Assembly: GCA_017592665.1 (NCBI GenBank)
Contig: JAGFNW010000003.1
Span: forward strand, 310,001 to 374,000
From: Streptosporangiaceae bacterium NEAU-GS5
Lineage (GTDB): Bacteria > Actinomycetota > Actinomycetes > Streptosporangiales > Streptosporangiaceae
Direction: 5' to 3'
Length of the DNA: 64,000 bases
Shown: piece after piece, positions 1 to 8,726 of the stretch
Layout of the letters: each line of letters begins with the position of its first letter
How positions within the stretch are numbered: the first letter of the stretch is position 1
Position numbers and translations under genes: made by a program
Notes under the pieces: generated by a model
Told to the model about the DNA's origin: nothing
The model's input: only the letters and a program-made list of their open reading frames with translations
Database searches by the model: none

Positions 1-628
1 CGGCGGGCCCGACAACATCACCTGTGTCGTGGCCGACGTGATCGAGGTGGACGACGTGCATCCACCGAATGCGGTCTCCCAGGTCGTGGGCGCCGCGGGA
101 TCCGGGCGCTCCCGCTCGGCCCCGCCGGACACCCCCGCGGGCCGGGCCACCACGGTCACCGCGCCCCAGCCGGTGATCGTCGACGTCGACTACGAGGACG
201 AGTCCGCCCCTGAGGCGCTCGCGGCCGGGCGACAGCAGCGTAAGCGGCGCGCCTGGCCGGTCGTGGCCGTCATGTTGCTCGGGGTGGCCGTCGCGCTCGG
301 CATCGGCGGCTACTTCGGCTACCAGATGATCACGAATCAATATGAGGTCGGCCTCAACGGCGACCGCGTCGTGGTGTTCAAAGGCTCCGACATCGACCTA
401 GGACCGATCCACTTGGCCCGGTCGGTGGTCAACGACCCCGGCGTCACGGTCTCCACCCTGCCGAGCTCGCTCCAGCAGAACGTCAGGGACGGCATCGGGG
501 CCAACAGCCTGGCCGACGCCCTGGCAAAGGTGGACAACCTGAAGAAGCAGGTCACCCCGCCGGCGTCGCCGTCGCCAAAGGCGCCTTCCCCCAAGTCGTC
601 CCCCTCCCCCACCGGATCCCATAAGTGA
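1..628 (+). CDS. pstP: PP2C-type Ser/Thr protein phosphatase PstP, C-terminal part (5' end outside window)
   Basis: The frame is open from the left edge and reads GGPDNITCVV, the last conserved metal-binding motif of PP2C phosphatases, so the catalytic domain ends in the first ~15 codons. After it come a Pro-rich cytoplasmic linker, one membrane helix (around RAWPVVAVMLLGVAVALGIG) and an extracellular domain ending in a Ser/Pro/Lys tail. This is the usual layout of the membrane PP2C enzyme that dephosphorylates PknA/PknB and their cell-wall substrates. Its TGA stop overlaps the GTG start of rodA. The order pstP-rodA-pbpA-pknA-pknB matches the conserved actinobacterial operon and supports the assignment. 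The true start is not in the window. Confidence 0.93.
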   Translation, partial: GGPDNITCVVADVIEVDDVHPPNAVSQVVGAAGSGRSRSAPPDTPAGRATTVTAPQPVIVDVDYEDESAPEALAAGRQQRKRRAWPVVAVMLLGVAVALGIGGYFGYQMITNQYEVGLNGDRVVVFKGSDIDLGPIHLARSVVNDPGVTVSTLPSSLQQNVRDGIGANSLADALAKVDNLKKQVTPPASPSPKAPSPKSSPSPTGSHK

Positions 629-2001
629 GCTCCGCAGTCCCCACTCCCGCCATCCCCATGACCGCCAAACGGCGCGTGGCCCAGCTGATGATGCTGGCCT
701 TCGCCGTGATCATCGTGATGGCGGCGTACGCGAGCGTGGGACTCGGCATCAACAAGCAGATCCCGGCCGGGATGCTGACCTACGGCCTCGGCCTCGGCGG
801 CCTCATGTTCGCCGCCTACCTCGTCCTGGCCAAGTTCGCCCCCTGGGCCGACCCCCTGATCCTGCCGCTCGTCACCGTCGTCAACGGGCTCGGGCTGGTG
901 ATGATCTACCGGATCGAGCAGACGGGGCAGCCCGGCGCGTCGGCCTCGAGCCAGCTGCTGTGGACCGCGCTCGGCGTCGCCATGTTCGCCGCCACCCTGA
1001 TCGTGTGGAAGGACCACCGCACGCTGCAGCGGCTCACTTACACCGCGGGGTTCGTCGGAGTCGTGCTGCTGGCCATCCCGGCCGCGCTTCCGGCCAGCAT
1101 CAGCGAGGTCCAGGGCGCGAAGATCTGGATCAGGCTCGGCGGCTTCTCGATCCAGCCGGGCGAGTTCGCCAAGCTCGCGCTTGTCGTCTTCTTCGCCGGA
1201 TATCTCGTGACGAAGCGCGACGTGCTCGCCCTGGCCGGCCGCCGTCTGCTGTTCATCGACCTGCCCCGCGCCCGCGACCTCGGCCCGGTCCTGATCACCT
1301 GGGCGTTCTCCATCGCCGTGCTCATCCTGGAGAAGGACCTCGGCACCTCGCTGCTGCTGTTCGGCACGTTCATCGTGATGCTCTACATCGCGACCCAGCG
1401 CACCTCCTGGGTGCTGATCGGCGTCGTGCTCTTCGTCGGCGGCGCCGTGCTCGCCGGGCAGCTGTTCAGCCACGTGGAGGCCCGGTTCGACGCCTGGCTG
1501 CGGGCCGACTCCGCCGAGCTCTACCCGACCGCCGGCTTCCAGCTGATGCAGGGCCTGTTCGGGCTGGGCTCGGGCGGCGTGCTCGGCACGGGCCTCGGCC
1601 AGGGCCACCCCGACCTGATCCCCCTGTCGTTCTCCGACTTCATCTTCGACGCCCTCGGCGAGGAGCTGGGGCTCACCGGCCTGATGGCGATCCTCATGGT
1701 GTACGCGCTGCTCGTGGAGCGCGGGCTGCGCACCGCGATCGCGTCCCGCGACCCCTTCTCCAAGCTGCTGGCGGGCGGCCTGGCGTTCATCCTGGCGTGG
1801 CAGGTCTTCATCATCGTGGGCGGGGTCACCCGGCTCATCCCGCTGACCGGACTGGTCACGCCGTTCATGTCGGCCGGCGGCTCGGCGCTGCTGGCTAACT
1901 GGATTCTTATCGGCCTGCTTGTACGAATGTCTGACGCGGCACGAAGGCCGCCGCCCCAGGCCATCCAGGACGAAGGACTGACGCAGGTGATGCAACGATG
2001 A
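625..2001 (+). CDS. rodA: FtsW/RodA/SpoVE-family peptidoglycan glycosyltransferase
   Basis: The 458-residue polytopic membrane protein has about ten hydrophobic helices. It carries the SEDS-family signature, including the long extracellular loop with FQLMQGLFGLGSGG and the segment SFSDFIFDALGEELG, which contains the acidic residues expected for glycosyl transfer. SEDS proteins polymerise lipid II glycan strands and work with a class B PBP, here encoded immediately downstream. The GTG start at 625 overlaps the pstP stop (GTGA), and the TGA stop overlaps the pbpA ATG, so translation is probably coupled. The position between pstP and pbpA favours the RodA (elongation or spore wall) paralogue over FtsW. 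Confidence 0.95.
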   Translation: MSSAVPTPAIPMTAKRRVAQLMMLAFAVIIVMAAYASVGLGINKQIPAGMLTYGLGLGGLMFAAYLVLAKFAPWADPLILPLVTVVNGLGLVMIYRIEQTGQPGASASSQLLWTALGVAMFAATLIVWKDHRTLQRLTYTAGFVGVVLLAIPAALPASISEVQGAKIWIRLGGFSIQPGEFAKLALVVFFAGYLVTKRDVLALAGRRLLFIDLPRARDLGPVLITWAFSIAVLILEKDLGTSLLLFGTFIVMLYIATQRTSWVLIGVVLFVGGAVLAGQLFSHVEARFDAWLRADSAELYPTAGFQLMQGLFGLGSGGVLGTGLGQGHPDLIPLSFSDFIFDALGEELGLTGLMAILMVYALLVERGLRTAIASRDPFSKLLAGGLAFILAWQVFIIVGGVTRLIPLTGLVTPFMSAGGSALLANWILIGLLVRMSDAARRPPPQAIQDEGLTQVMQR

Positions 2002-3449
2002 ACGGCACGCTCAAGCGCGCCGCCCTGGCGTGCCTCCTGATGTTCGGCCTGCTCATGGCCAACGTCACCTACCTCGGGGCGGTCAAGGCCGAGGACTACC
2101 GCAACGACCAGCGCAACCTGCGCACCTTCTACGCCCGCTACGGGGTCGACCGCGGCTGGATCACCTCTGACAACGGCAAGACGGTCCTTGCCAAGAGCGT
2201 CGACACCGGCGACAAGACCTACCGTTTCAAGCGCGAATATCCAGGCGGCAAGGCGTTCGCGCACGTCGTCGGCTACATGTCGCCCTATCTCGCGACGGGC
2301 ATCGAGGGCGCCGAGACCAAATACCTCGACGGCAGCCACCCCAACCTCGCCATCCGGCGCGCCATCGACCTGATCAGCAACGCGCCGTCGAAGGGCGCCA
2401 GCGTCGACCTCACGCTCAACGCCAAGGCGCAGCAGCTCGCCTACCGCGATCTGGCGAGCACCGGCAAGATCGGCGCGGTGGTCGCGATCGAGCCGAAGAC
2501 CGGCGCGATCCTCACCATGACCTCGACCCCCTCCTACGACCCGGCCCCGCTGACCGCCATCGACGGCCAGAAGGCCCAGGCGGCGTACGAGAAGCTGATC
2601 AAAGACCCGGACAAGCCGCTGGAGAGCCGGGCCATCAACCGCACCTATCCGCCTGGGTCGACGTTCAAGACGGTCACCGCGGCCGCCTTCCTCACCGACG
2701 GCCACGACGAGAACACGGTCGTGCCCGCCCCCGACGCGCTGCCGCTGCCGGGCACCACGATCGCCATGCACAACTACCACGGCGAATCCTGCGGCGGGCA
2801 GGCCACCGTGCTGCAGGCGCTGACGGTCTCCTGCAACACGGCCTTCGCCAACATGGGCCTCGACGTGGGCTACGACAAGCTCAAGACGCAGGCCACCAAG
2901 TTCGGCGTGGGCGAGCCGCTGGAGATCCCGCTGAAGGTCAGCCCGAGCGACATCGGCCCGGACGAGAGCAAGGCCGCGCTGGCCAAGACCGCGATCGGCC
3001 AGCAGAGCAACCAGATGACGCCCATGCAGATGGCCATGGTCGCGGCCGGCATCGCCAACAAGGGCGTCGTCAAGAAGCCCTATCTGGTCAACAAGATCCT
3101 CGGCCCGGACGGCGGCGTGATCGACTCGACGCAGGGCGAAGACCTCAGCGAGGCCGTCAGCCCCGAGGTGGCCGAGCAGCTGACCCGCATGATGGTCAGC
3201 GTGGTCGAGCGCGGCACCGCGACCGGGGCCCGCATCCCCGGCGTCTCCGTGGCCGGCAAGACCGGCACGGCCGAGAACGCTCCCGGCCGGCCGGCGCACG
3301 CGTGGTTCATCGCGTTCGCCCCGGTCGAGGACCCGAAGATCGCGGTCTGCGTGTTCGTCGAGTCCGGCAGCGCCGGCAACGACGCGACCGGTGGCGCGGT
3401 GGCCGCGCCGATCGCCCGCGACGTCATCCAGGCGGTGCTCGGCAAGTGA
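1998..3449 (+). CDS. pbpA: Class B penicillin-binding protein PbpA
   Basis: This 483-residue protein has an N-terminal membrane anchor, a dimerisation region and a transpeptidase domain. The catalytic motifs are visible: SxxK as STFK (Ser ~221), SxN as SCN (~278) and KTG (~421). It crosslinks the glycan made by the neighbouring RodA. In mycobacteria the orthologue is phosphorylated by PknB and acts in cell division and elongation. The ATG overlaps the rodA stop by four bases, and its TGA overlaps the GTG of the kinase gene. Length and motif spacing match the actinobacterial PbpA group, so confidence is high. Confidence 0.95.
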   Translation: MNGTLKRAALACLLMFGLLMANVTYLGAVKAEDYRNDQRNLRTFYARYGVDRGWITSDNGKTVLAKSVDTGDKTYRFKREYPGGKAFAHVVGYMSPYLATGIEGAETKYLDGSHPNLAIRRAIDLISNAPSKGASVDLTLNAKAQQLAYRDLASTGKIGAVVAIEPKTGAILTMTSTPSYDPAPLTAIDGQKAQAAYEKLIKDPDKPLESRAINRTYPPGSTFKTVTAAAFLTDGHDENTVVPAPDALPLPGTTIAMHNYHGESCGGQATVLQALTVSCNTAFANMGLDVGYDKLKTQATKFGVGEPLEIPLKVSPSDIGPDESKAALAKTAIGQQSNQMTPMQMAMVAAGIANKGVVKKPYLVNKILGPDGGVIDSTQGEDLSEAVSPEVAEQLTRMMVSVVERGTATGARIPGVSVAGKTGTAENAPGRPAHAWFIAFAPVEDPKIAVCVFVESGSAGNDATGGAVAAPIARDVIQAVLGK

Positions 3450-4840
3450 CCGACGCGACGCCGGCAGGCGGCGGCCCATTCCTGAGCAACCGCTACCGGC
3501 TCGGCTCCCGGATCGCCGCCGGTGGCATGGGCGAGGTGTGGCGGGCCGTCGACGAGTTGCTGGGGCGCGAGGTGGCGGTGAAGCTGCTGCATCGGCACGT
3601 GGCCGCCGATCCGGCCTTCCGCGAGCGCTTCCGCGCCGAGGCCCGGATCACGGCCGGTCTGACGGACGCCGGGATCGCCCAGGTCTTCGACTACGGCGAG
3701 AGCGACGGCGTCGCCTACCTCGTGATGGAGCTGGTGCAGGGCGAGCCCCTGTCGGCCATCCTCGCCAGAAACGGCGCGCTCCGCGTCGAGATCATGCTGG
3801 ACGTGCTCTGGCAGGCCTCGAAAGGGCTGGGCGCCGCACATCGGGCCGGGGTCATCCACCGCGACATCAAGCCGGGCAACCTGCTGGTCACGTCCGACGG
3901 GCTCATCAAGATCACCGATTTCGGGATCGCACGCGCCCTCGAGGCCGCGTCGCTGACCCAGTCGGGCACCGTGATGGGCACCGCGCTCTACGTGAGCCCC
4001 GAGCAGGCGGCCGGCCAGCAGTTGACGCCGTCCGCCGACATCTACTCGCTGGGCGTCGTCGCGTACGAGTGCCTGGCCGGGCGGACGCCGTTCCTGGGCG
4101 ACACGCAGGTGGCCATCGCGCTGCAGCACATCAACGAACCGCCGCCGTTGCTGCCCGACACGGTTCCCGGCCCCGTGCGGGGCCTGGTGATGGCGATGCT
4201 CGCCAAAGACCCGGCCGGCCGGCCCGGCAGTGCCCGCGAGGTCGGCGATCGGGCGCTCGTGTTGCGTGACTCGGTCGTCGGCGCGGGTACGGTCGAACTG
4301 AGCACGTTGACAGATCCATCCGGATTCGGCGCGCAATCCGTGGTCGCGACCAGGACGACGATCGGCGCGCCGCCGCCCCCGGCACCCACGGGGGCCACCA
4401 GGGTGGTAAGGACAGAGGCAGCGCCGCCGCCCAGCTCACGGCAGCCGGGCGGACGCCGTACGGCGACCGTGCTTTTGGCCACCGCGGGATGCGCGGCTGC
4501 GGTCGGGCTCGGCGCGTGGGCGGCGAACGGCGTGTTCCGCCAAAGTGAGACGAAGGGAACGGGAGAGACGTTGGAGCCGACGGTCAAGGCGACCATGGTG
4601 TCGCCGTCGGTCTCGCCGTCCCCGAAACGGCCACGGCACACGGTTACCATTACGTCGCCCAAGCCGTCGGTGACGCCGTCGGCTACGGTAAGCACGTCGG
4701 CACCCTCGCCATCGCCGACGCCGTCCGCGTCCCCGACTCCCACCTCTACTCCAACACCCACCCCCACCCCGACGCCAAGTGACACTTCTACTCCCACGAC
4801 AACCCCAACCGTGCCCGAACCCCAGATTGGGGAGACGTGA
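3446..4840 (+). CDS. pknA: Membrane Ser/Thr protein kinase (PknA position)
   Basis: The Hanks-type kinase domain occupies residues ~15-275: glycine loop GGMGEVW, ATP lysine in VAVKLL, catalytic HRDIKPGN (~137) and DFG. One membrane helix follows at ~345-365. The extracellular tail is a low-complexity Ser/Thr/Pro region and has no PASTA repeats, which distinguishes it from the PknB-type kinase next door. I chose GTG 3446 because it overlaps the pbpA stop (GTGA) and gives a normal kinase N-terminus; the frame stays open further upstream only inside pbpA. The kinase probably phosphorylates cell-wall and division proteins, as PknA does in mycobacteria. Confidence 0.9.
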   Translation: MTDATPAGGGPFLSNRYRLGSRIAAGGMGEVWRAVDELLGREVAVKLLHRHVAADPAFRERFRAEARITAGLTDAGIAQVFDYGESDGVAYLVMELVQGEPLSAILARNGALRVEIMLDVLWQASKGLGAAHRAGVIHRDIKPGNLLVTSDGLIKITDFGIARALEAASLTQSGTVMGTALYVSPEQAAGQQLTPSADIYSLGVVAYECLAGRTPFLGDTQVAIALQHINEPPPLLPDTVPGPVRGLVMAMLAKDPAGRPGSAREVGDRALVLRDSVVGAGTVELSTLTDPSGFGAQSVVATRTTIGAPPPPAPTGATRVVRTEAAPPPSSRQPGGRRTATVLLATAGCAAAVGLGAWAANGVFRQSETKGTGETLEPTVKATMVSPSVSPSPKRPRHTVTITSPKPSVTPSATVSTSAPSPSPTPSASPTPTSTPTPTPTPTPSDTSTPTTTPTVPEPQIGET

Positions 4841-4907
4841 TGCGGAAAGGGGTCGATGATGGACACGGCAGGGCCCTGATGATGATCGGCAAGGGACAGT
4901 GCAGGAA

Positions 4908-6746
4908 ATGACTCAGCCTCGGACCCTCGGTGGTCGCTACGAACTCGACGGTGTCGTCGGGCGCGGCGGCATGGCCGAGGTTTATCGCGCCCGGGACATC
5001 CGGCTGGACCGCATCGTCGCGATCAAGACCCTCCGCTCGGATCTGGCCAGGGACCACACGTTCCAGGCCAGGTTTCGCCGGGAGGCACAGTCGGCCGCGT
5101 CGCTGAACCACCCGTCGATCATCGCGGTCTATGACACGGGTGAGGACATGATGGACGGCACGCCCGTGCCGTACATCGTGATGGAGTTCGTCGACGGGCG
5201 GACGCTGCGCGACCTGCTGCGCCAGGATCGGCGGTTGCTGCCCGAGCGCGCCATGGAGCTGGTCGACGGCATCCTCCGCGCGCTCGACTACAGCCACCGC
5301 GGCGGCATCGTGCACCGCGACATCAAGCCGGCGAACATCATGTTGACCCGCAACGGCGAGGTCAAGGTCATGGACTTCGGCATCGCCCGGGCCATGGCCG
5401 ACTCGGCCGCGACCATGACGCAGACGGCGCAGGTCATCGGCACAGCGCAGTATCTGTCACCGGAGCAGGCCCGCGGTGAGCGGGTCGACGCGCGCAGCGA
5501 CATCTATTCGACCGGGTGCGTGCTCTACGAGCTGCTCACCGGGCAGCCGCCGTTCACCGGCGACTCTCCGGTGGCCATCGCCTACCAGCACGTGCGCGAA
5601 GACCCGATCCCGCCGTCGCGGATCGACCCGGAGATCCCCAAGTGGGCCGACGCGATCGTGCTGAAGGCCATGGCGAAGGATCCGGCGCAGCGCTACCAGA
5701 GCGCCGCCGAGATGCGCGCCGACATTCAGCGCGTCATGTCCGGCATGCCGGTCGACCCGCAGACGATGGCGCTGGCCAACAACTTCGCCCAATACGGCGG
5801 CGGCGCCGACCGCACACGGACCATGACCTCCACCATGGGCGCGCCCACGACCCAGCGCCAGGGCGCCCTGCCGCCCTACGAATACGGCCCCACGCAGCGC
5901 GGCACGCGCGGCGACGGCCATCGCCGGGCCCCGAGCGGCGGAAACACGGCGCTCAAGACGGCCGCGTGGATCATCATCCCGCTGCTGGTCATCGGCGCGT
6001 TCGTCGGCATCGGCTACGTCTTCCTGAGCTCCCCCAACACGGGCACGACCGCCACCAAGGTGGCGATCCCGGCCGTCAACGGCATGAAGCAGGCCGACGC
6101 CGAAAACGCCCTCAAGGGCAAGGGCATCAAATACACGATCGAGCAGCAGTTCAGCACCGACTTCGACAAGGGTCAGGCGATCGACACCGACCCGCCCGCC
6201 AACACCTCGATCGACCCGGGCGCGACCCAGGTGAAGCTGCTGATCTCCAAGGGCATCGAGACGGTCGCCGTGCCGCAGCTGGTCGGCCTGACGGTCGACG
6301 AGGCCAACCAGGCGCTCGACGCGGCCGGCCTCAAGGGCACGGTCCTTCGGAAGGCGCACTCCGGCGCCTCTGACAAGATCTACCAGACCAAGCCGGCCGA
6401 GGGTGAGCCGGCCGCCAAGGGCTCCTCTGTGAAGCTCTACCTGCCGCTCGAGGCCGTCGAGGTGCCCAACGTGATCGGGCTGACCTTCGACGACGCCAAG
6501 AAGACCCTGGAAGGCGCGGGCCTGAAGGTGTCCCCCGTCCAGCAGCCGAGCGACACGGTCCCGCAGGGCACGGTCATCGACCAGACGCCCCCGGAGGGCC
6601 GCAAGCTCCAGCCGGGCCAGACCGTCACCCTGACGGTCTCCAGCGGCGCCCCGCAGCCGACCGAGCAGCCCACCGAGCAGCCGACCGACGTCCCGCCCAC
6701 CGATGACGGCACCATCGGCGGAGACGACGACCCCTTCGGCAACTAG
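4908..6746 (+). CDS. pknB: PASTA-domain Ser/Thr protein kinase PknB
   Basis: The kinase domain (residues ~10-270) has GRGGMAEVY, VAIKTL, HRDIKPAN and MDFGIAR. A linker, one membrane helix (~350-372) and three PASTA repeats (~383-450, 451-515, 516-580) follow, then an acidic Thr/Pro tail. PASTA domains bind muropeptides or lipid II and couple wall status to phosphorylation of PbpA, CrgA-type and Wag31-type targets. ATG 4908 lies 11 bases after AAGGGA. An in-frame GTG at 4899 is an alternative start that adds three residues. Mycobacterial PknB has four PASTA repeats; three are clearly seen here. A strong terminator hairpin follows, so this is the last gene of the operon. Confidence 0.95.
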   Translation: MTQPRTLGGRYELDGVVGRGGMAEVYRARDIRLDRIVAIKTLRSDLARDHTFQARFRREAQSAASLNHPSIIAVYDTGEDMMDGTPVPYIVMEFVDGRTLRDLLRQDRRLLPERAMELVDGILRALDYSHRGGIVHRDIKPANIMLTRNGEVKVMDFGIARAMADSAATMTQTAQVIGTAQYLSPEQARGERVDARSDIYSTGCVLYELLTGQPPFTGDSPVAIAYQHVREDPIPPSRIDPEIPKWADAIVLKAMAKDPAQRYQSAAEMRADIQRVMSGMPVDPQTMALANNFAQYGGGADRTRTMTSTMGAPTTQRQGALPPYEYGPTQRGTRGDGHRRAPSGGNTALKTAAWIIIPLLVIGAFVGIGYVFLSSPNTGTTATKVAIPAVNGMKQADAENALKGKGIKYTIEQQFSTDFDKGQAIDTDPPANTSIDPGATQVKLLISKGIETVAVPQLVGLTVDEANQALDAAGLKGTVLRKAHSGASDKIYQTKPAEGEPAAKGSSVKLYLPLEAVEVPNVIGLTFDDAKKTLEGAGLKVSPVQQPSDTVPQGTVIDQTPPEGRKLQPGQTVTLTVSSGAPQPTEQPTEQPTDVPPTDDGTIGGDDDPFGN

Positions 6747-6757
6747 CGCACGCGGCA

Positions 6758-6785
6758 CCGCCGCGCACATAGGTGTGCGCGGCGG
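6758..6785 (+). terminator. Intrinsic terminator hairpin after pknB
   Basis: A perfect 12-bp inverted repeat (CCGCCGCGCACA / TGTGCGCGGCGG) with a 4-base loop starts 12 bases after the pknB stop. There is no long U tract, as is common in actinomycetes. It would end the pstP-pknB transcript. Confidence 0.85.
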
Positions 6786-6792
6786 GCTGTGG

Positions 6793-6835
6793 TGATCTCG
6801 AAATAAACGATCTCGTAAGAACGATCTCGTGAGAA
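6793..6835. repeat. Three short tandem copies of a GATCTCG unit
   Basis: Three consecutive ~14-bp units sharing (T/C)GATCTCG followed by an A-rich stretch lie between the pknB terminator and the pabA terminator. The last two copies differ at one base (CGATCTCGTAAGAA / CGATCTCGTGAGAA). The function is unknown. They could be a protein-binding array or simple slippage. Confidence 0.5.
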
Positions 6836-6846
6836 AACAGGGAGGA

Positions 6847-6875
6847 CTTCCGCCACTCGGGGGCAATGGCGGAAG
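6847..6875 (-). terminator. Terminator hairpin downstream of pabA
   Basis: The 9-bp inverted repeat CTTCCGCCA / TGGCGGAAG with an 11-base loop, flanked by GGG...CCC that can extend the stem past a bulge, lies 35 bases beyond the pabA stop. It can also back up termination of the converging pknB transcript. Confidence 0.7.
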
Positions 6876-6910
6876 CCCTCATACAGTTGTCGCTTCTGGG
6901 CACCCGAGTG

Positions 6911-7477
6911 TTACACGATCTGTGTGAGCCAATTTCCGAGAAGTTGGTGGCCGTGTTCGGAGAGCACCGACTCGGGGTGAAACTGGATGCCCTCGACGGG
7001 GGCGGAGCGGTGGCGCAGGCCCATGACCACGTCTCCGGCCCAGGCGGTGACCTGGAGTTCGGCGGGCACCGTGCGCGGGACCACGGCCAGGGAGTGATAG
7101 CGGGTCATGGTGACGGGCGACGGGATGCCGGCGAAGACGCCCTTGCCGTCGTGTTCGATCCGGCTGGTGCGGCCGTGCATGAGTTCGGGGGCGCGGGTCA
7201 CGGTGGCGCCGTAGGCGATGGCGATGGCCTGATGGCCGAGGCAGACGCCGAGCAGCGGGATGCCGCGGTCGGCGCAGTGGTGGACCAGCGGCACGCTGAC
7301 CCCGGCGGCCTCCGGCGTGCCGGGCCCTGGCGAGATGAGGACGCCGTCGGCCGCGTCGGCGTCGGCGACCCGGACGTCGTCCCGGGGCCGGACGTCGCAG
7401 TCCGCGCCCAGCATCCGCAGATACTGGACGATGGTGTGGACGAACGAGTCGTGGTTGTCCACGACCAGCACGCTCAT
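6911..7477 (-). CDS. pabA: Glutamine amidotransferase, PabA/TrpG type
   Basis: The 188-residue protein is a class I glutamine amidotransferase with nucleophile Cys in GVCLGHQ, the oxyanion motif SPGPGTP and the His-Glu pair in FHPES. It would supply ammonia from glutamine to aminodeoxychorismate synthase (folate) or anthranilate synthase (tryptophan). Actinobacteria carry this gene next to pknB (mycobacterial trpG position), where it is usually annotated as PabA or an amphibolic TrpG. No synthase subunit I gene is adjacent, so the choice between the pathways is open. The ATG at 7477 overlaps the stop of the small membrane protein gene by four bases, indicating an operon with it and the sortase. 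Confidence 0.93.
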   Translation of the reverse strand: MSVLVVDNHDSFVHTIVQYLRMLGADCDVRPRDDVRVADADAADGVLISPGPGTPEAAGVSVPLVHHCADRGIPLLGVCLGHQAIAIAYGATVTRAPELMHGRTSRIEHDGKGVFAGIPSPVTMTRYHSLAVVPRTVPAELQVTAWAGDVVMGLRHRSAPVEGIQFHPESVLSEHGHQLLGNWLTQIV

Positions 7478-7632
7478 CTGCCCACGGTCACCCGGTCGAG
7501 CGGGACCTGGGGCTCTAGCCAGGGAAACACGACATACCAGAGTACGACCCCGGCGACCCCGATCAGCAGCAGGGAGATCGTGATCCGCAGCCAGGTCCTC
7601 TTCGGCAGCCGGCGCCAGATGAGTCCATACAT
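7474..7632 (-). CDS. Small single-span membrane protein (52 aa)
   Basis: This short gene begins MYGLIWRRLPKRTWLRI and has one hydrophobic helix of about 22 residues followed by a short periplasmic tail. It starts five bases after the sortase stop and its TGA overlaps the pabA ATG, so it is almost certainly translated in the sortase-pabA operon. The reading frame continues upstream antisense to the sortase, but only ATG 7632 gives a sensible protein. From memory, similar ~50-residue proteins sit at this position in other actinomycetes, so it is probably conserved. The function is unknown; a sortase accessory role is only a guess from position. Confidence 0.75.
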   Translation of the reverse strand: MYGLIWRRLPKRTWLRITISLLLIGVAGVVLWYVVFPWLEPQVPLDRVTVGR

Positions 7633-7637
7633 AACGG

Positions 7638-8273
7638 CTATACCTCGCGGTCCTCGGTGGTCGTGAGCGCGCCGTAGACGACCAGGCGCTCCCGCGCCGA
7701 ATACTCGGGGTGGCACGTGGTCAACGTGATGACGGCCTTGTGCGGGAACACGCCCGGTCGCTCGGGCACCGCGTCGATCACGTCCAGCTGCTGCGGGTCG
7801 ACGACCTTCTTCTGCGTCACCTCGTAGACATACCGCTTCTCGCGTGTGTCGACGATGATGTCGTCGCCGGTGCGCAGCTCGTCGATCCGGTTGAAGGGCG
7901 CGGCGTAGGTGGTCCGGTGCCCGGAGATCACGAAATTCCCGATTTCGCCCGGCTGGGCCGTACCGGGATAGTGGCCGGGGCCGCGGCGGAGGCTGTCCGC
8001 GTCGACCCCTTCGACGATGGCGTAGCGGTAGTCGGCGCCGAGCCGCGGGATCGTCAGCAGTGCCAGGGCCCGCCCCAGCTGAACCTTTCCGAGCGGCTTG
8101 TCCGGATCTTCGGTGTCCGGATGAGCGGCCTCCTCGGCCAGCTGGCGCTGCAGGATACGCTGCTGGCGCTCGGTGTACGCGCTGGTCCCCCACAGGAGGT
8201 AGGCGCAGAACAGCAGCAACACCAGCCCCAGGGTGACGCTCAGTTCGCCGAACGTCCGCAGGATGAGCCTCAT
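7638..8273 (-). CDS. Class E sortase
   Basis: The protein (211 residues from ATG 8273) has an N-terminal membrane anchor (GLVLLLFCAYLLW) and a sortase barrel. The catalytic His is in ISGHRTTY, the Cys in TLTTCHPEYSARER and the Arg four to six residues later. Sortases cleave a C-terminal LPxTG-like motif, LAxTG for class E, and join the protein to peptidoglycan. The frame is open 54 codons further upstream, but that extension overlaps the promoter region shared with crgA and has no signal character, so I use 8273. It heads an operon with the 52-residue membrane protein and pabA. Confidence 0.9.
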   Translation of the reverse strand: MRLILRTFGELSVTLGLVLLLFCAYLLWGTSAYTERQQRILQRQLAEEAAHPDTEDPDKPLGKVQLGRALALLTIPRLGADYRYAIVEGVDADSLRRGPGHYPGTAQPGEIGNFVISGHRTTYAAPFNRIDELRTGDDIIVDTREKRYVYEVTQKKVVDPQQLDVIDAVPERPGVFPHKAVITLTTCHPEYSARERLVVYGALTTTEDREV

Positions 8274-8421
8274 GACCCGGTCAGCGTACGCACCGATCGG
8301 GACACCCCTGGGGACGACAGGAGGCGGTTGGCGGATTGTTTGCCGGGCGAGGACGACTATCCTTATCAGGACTACCGACAACCCGCACCGACAGCGCGGG
8401 TGCCCACCAGGAGAGACTCCC

Positions 8422-8670
8422 GTGCCCAAGTCCAAGGTCCGTAAGAAGGGCGTCTACACGCCGCCGCAGAAGTCGCAGACCGTGAAGGTCAGCCCGCGCT
8501 GGCTTGCGCCTCTCATGGTCGCCTGCTGGCTCATCGGCGTCGGCTGGATCGCCGCCTACTATGTCGTCGGCTCGAAGGGCGCTGTCTTCGGCACGCTCGG
8601 CAACTGGAACCTGGGGCTCGGCTTCGGCCTCATCATCTTCGGCGTCGTGCTGTCCACGCGCTGGCGCTAG
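8422..8670 (+). CDS. crgA: Cell division protein CrgA
   Basis: The 82-residue protein has the CrgA layout: a basic N-terminus (PKSKVRKKGVYTPPQ) and two membrane helices with the conserved GVGWIAAYY segment. CrgA binds FtsZ, FtsQ, FtsI and FtsW and tunes septum formation; in streptomycetes it delays division in aerial hyphae. I chose GTG 8422 because GGAGAG lies about eight bases upstream and the product then has the usual length. It is divergent from the sortase gene. Confidence 0.93.
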   Translation: MPKSKVRKKGVYTPPQKSQTVKVSPRWLAPLMVACWLIGVGWIAAYYVVGSKGAVFGTLGNWNLGLGFGLIIFGVVLSTRWR

Positions 8671-8700
8671 CGGTCTCGGCGGGCCTGGGGCGGAAAGTTT

Positions 8701-8726
8701 CCACAGGCTTTATCCACAGCCTGTGG
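8701..8726. terminator. Hairpin between crgA and rhomboid gene with a perfect DnaA box in its loop
   Basis: CCACAGGC (8701-8708) and GCCTGTGG (8719-8726) form a perfect 8-bp inverted repeat, a likely bidirectional terminator for the two converging genes. The 10-base loop contains TTATCCACA (8710-8718), an exact consensus DnaA box. A TTGACCACA near-match lies on the opposite strand at 8722-8730. Confidence 0.6.

Noticed and set aside
337-1995. Long minus-strand open frame antisense to pstP/rodA
   Set aside because: It is a shadow of high-GC coding on the plus strand. The protein is Arg/His/Gln-rich without recognisable domains, and the plus-strand genes are certain.
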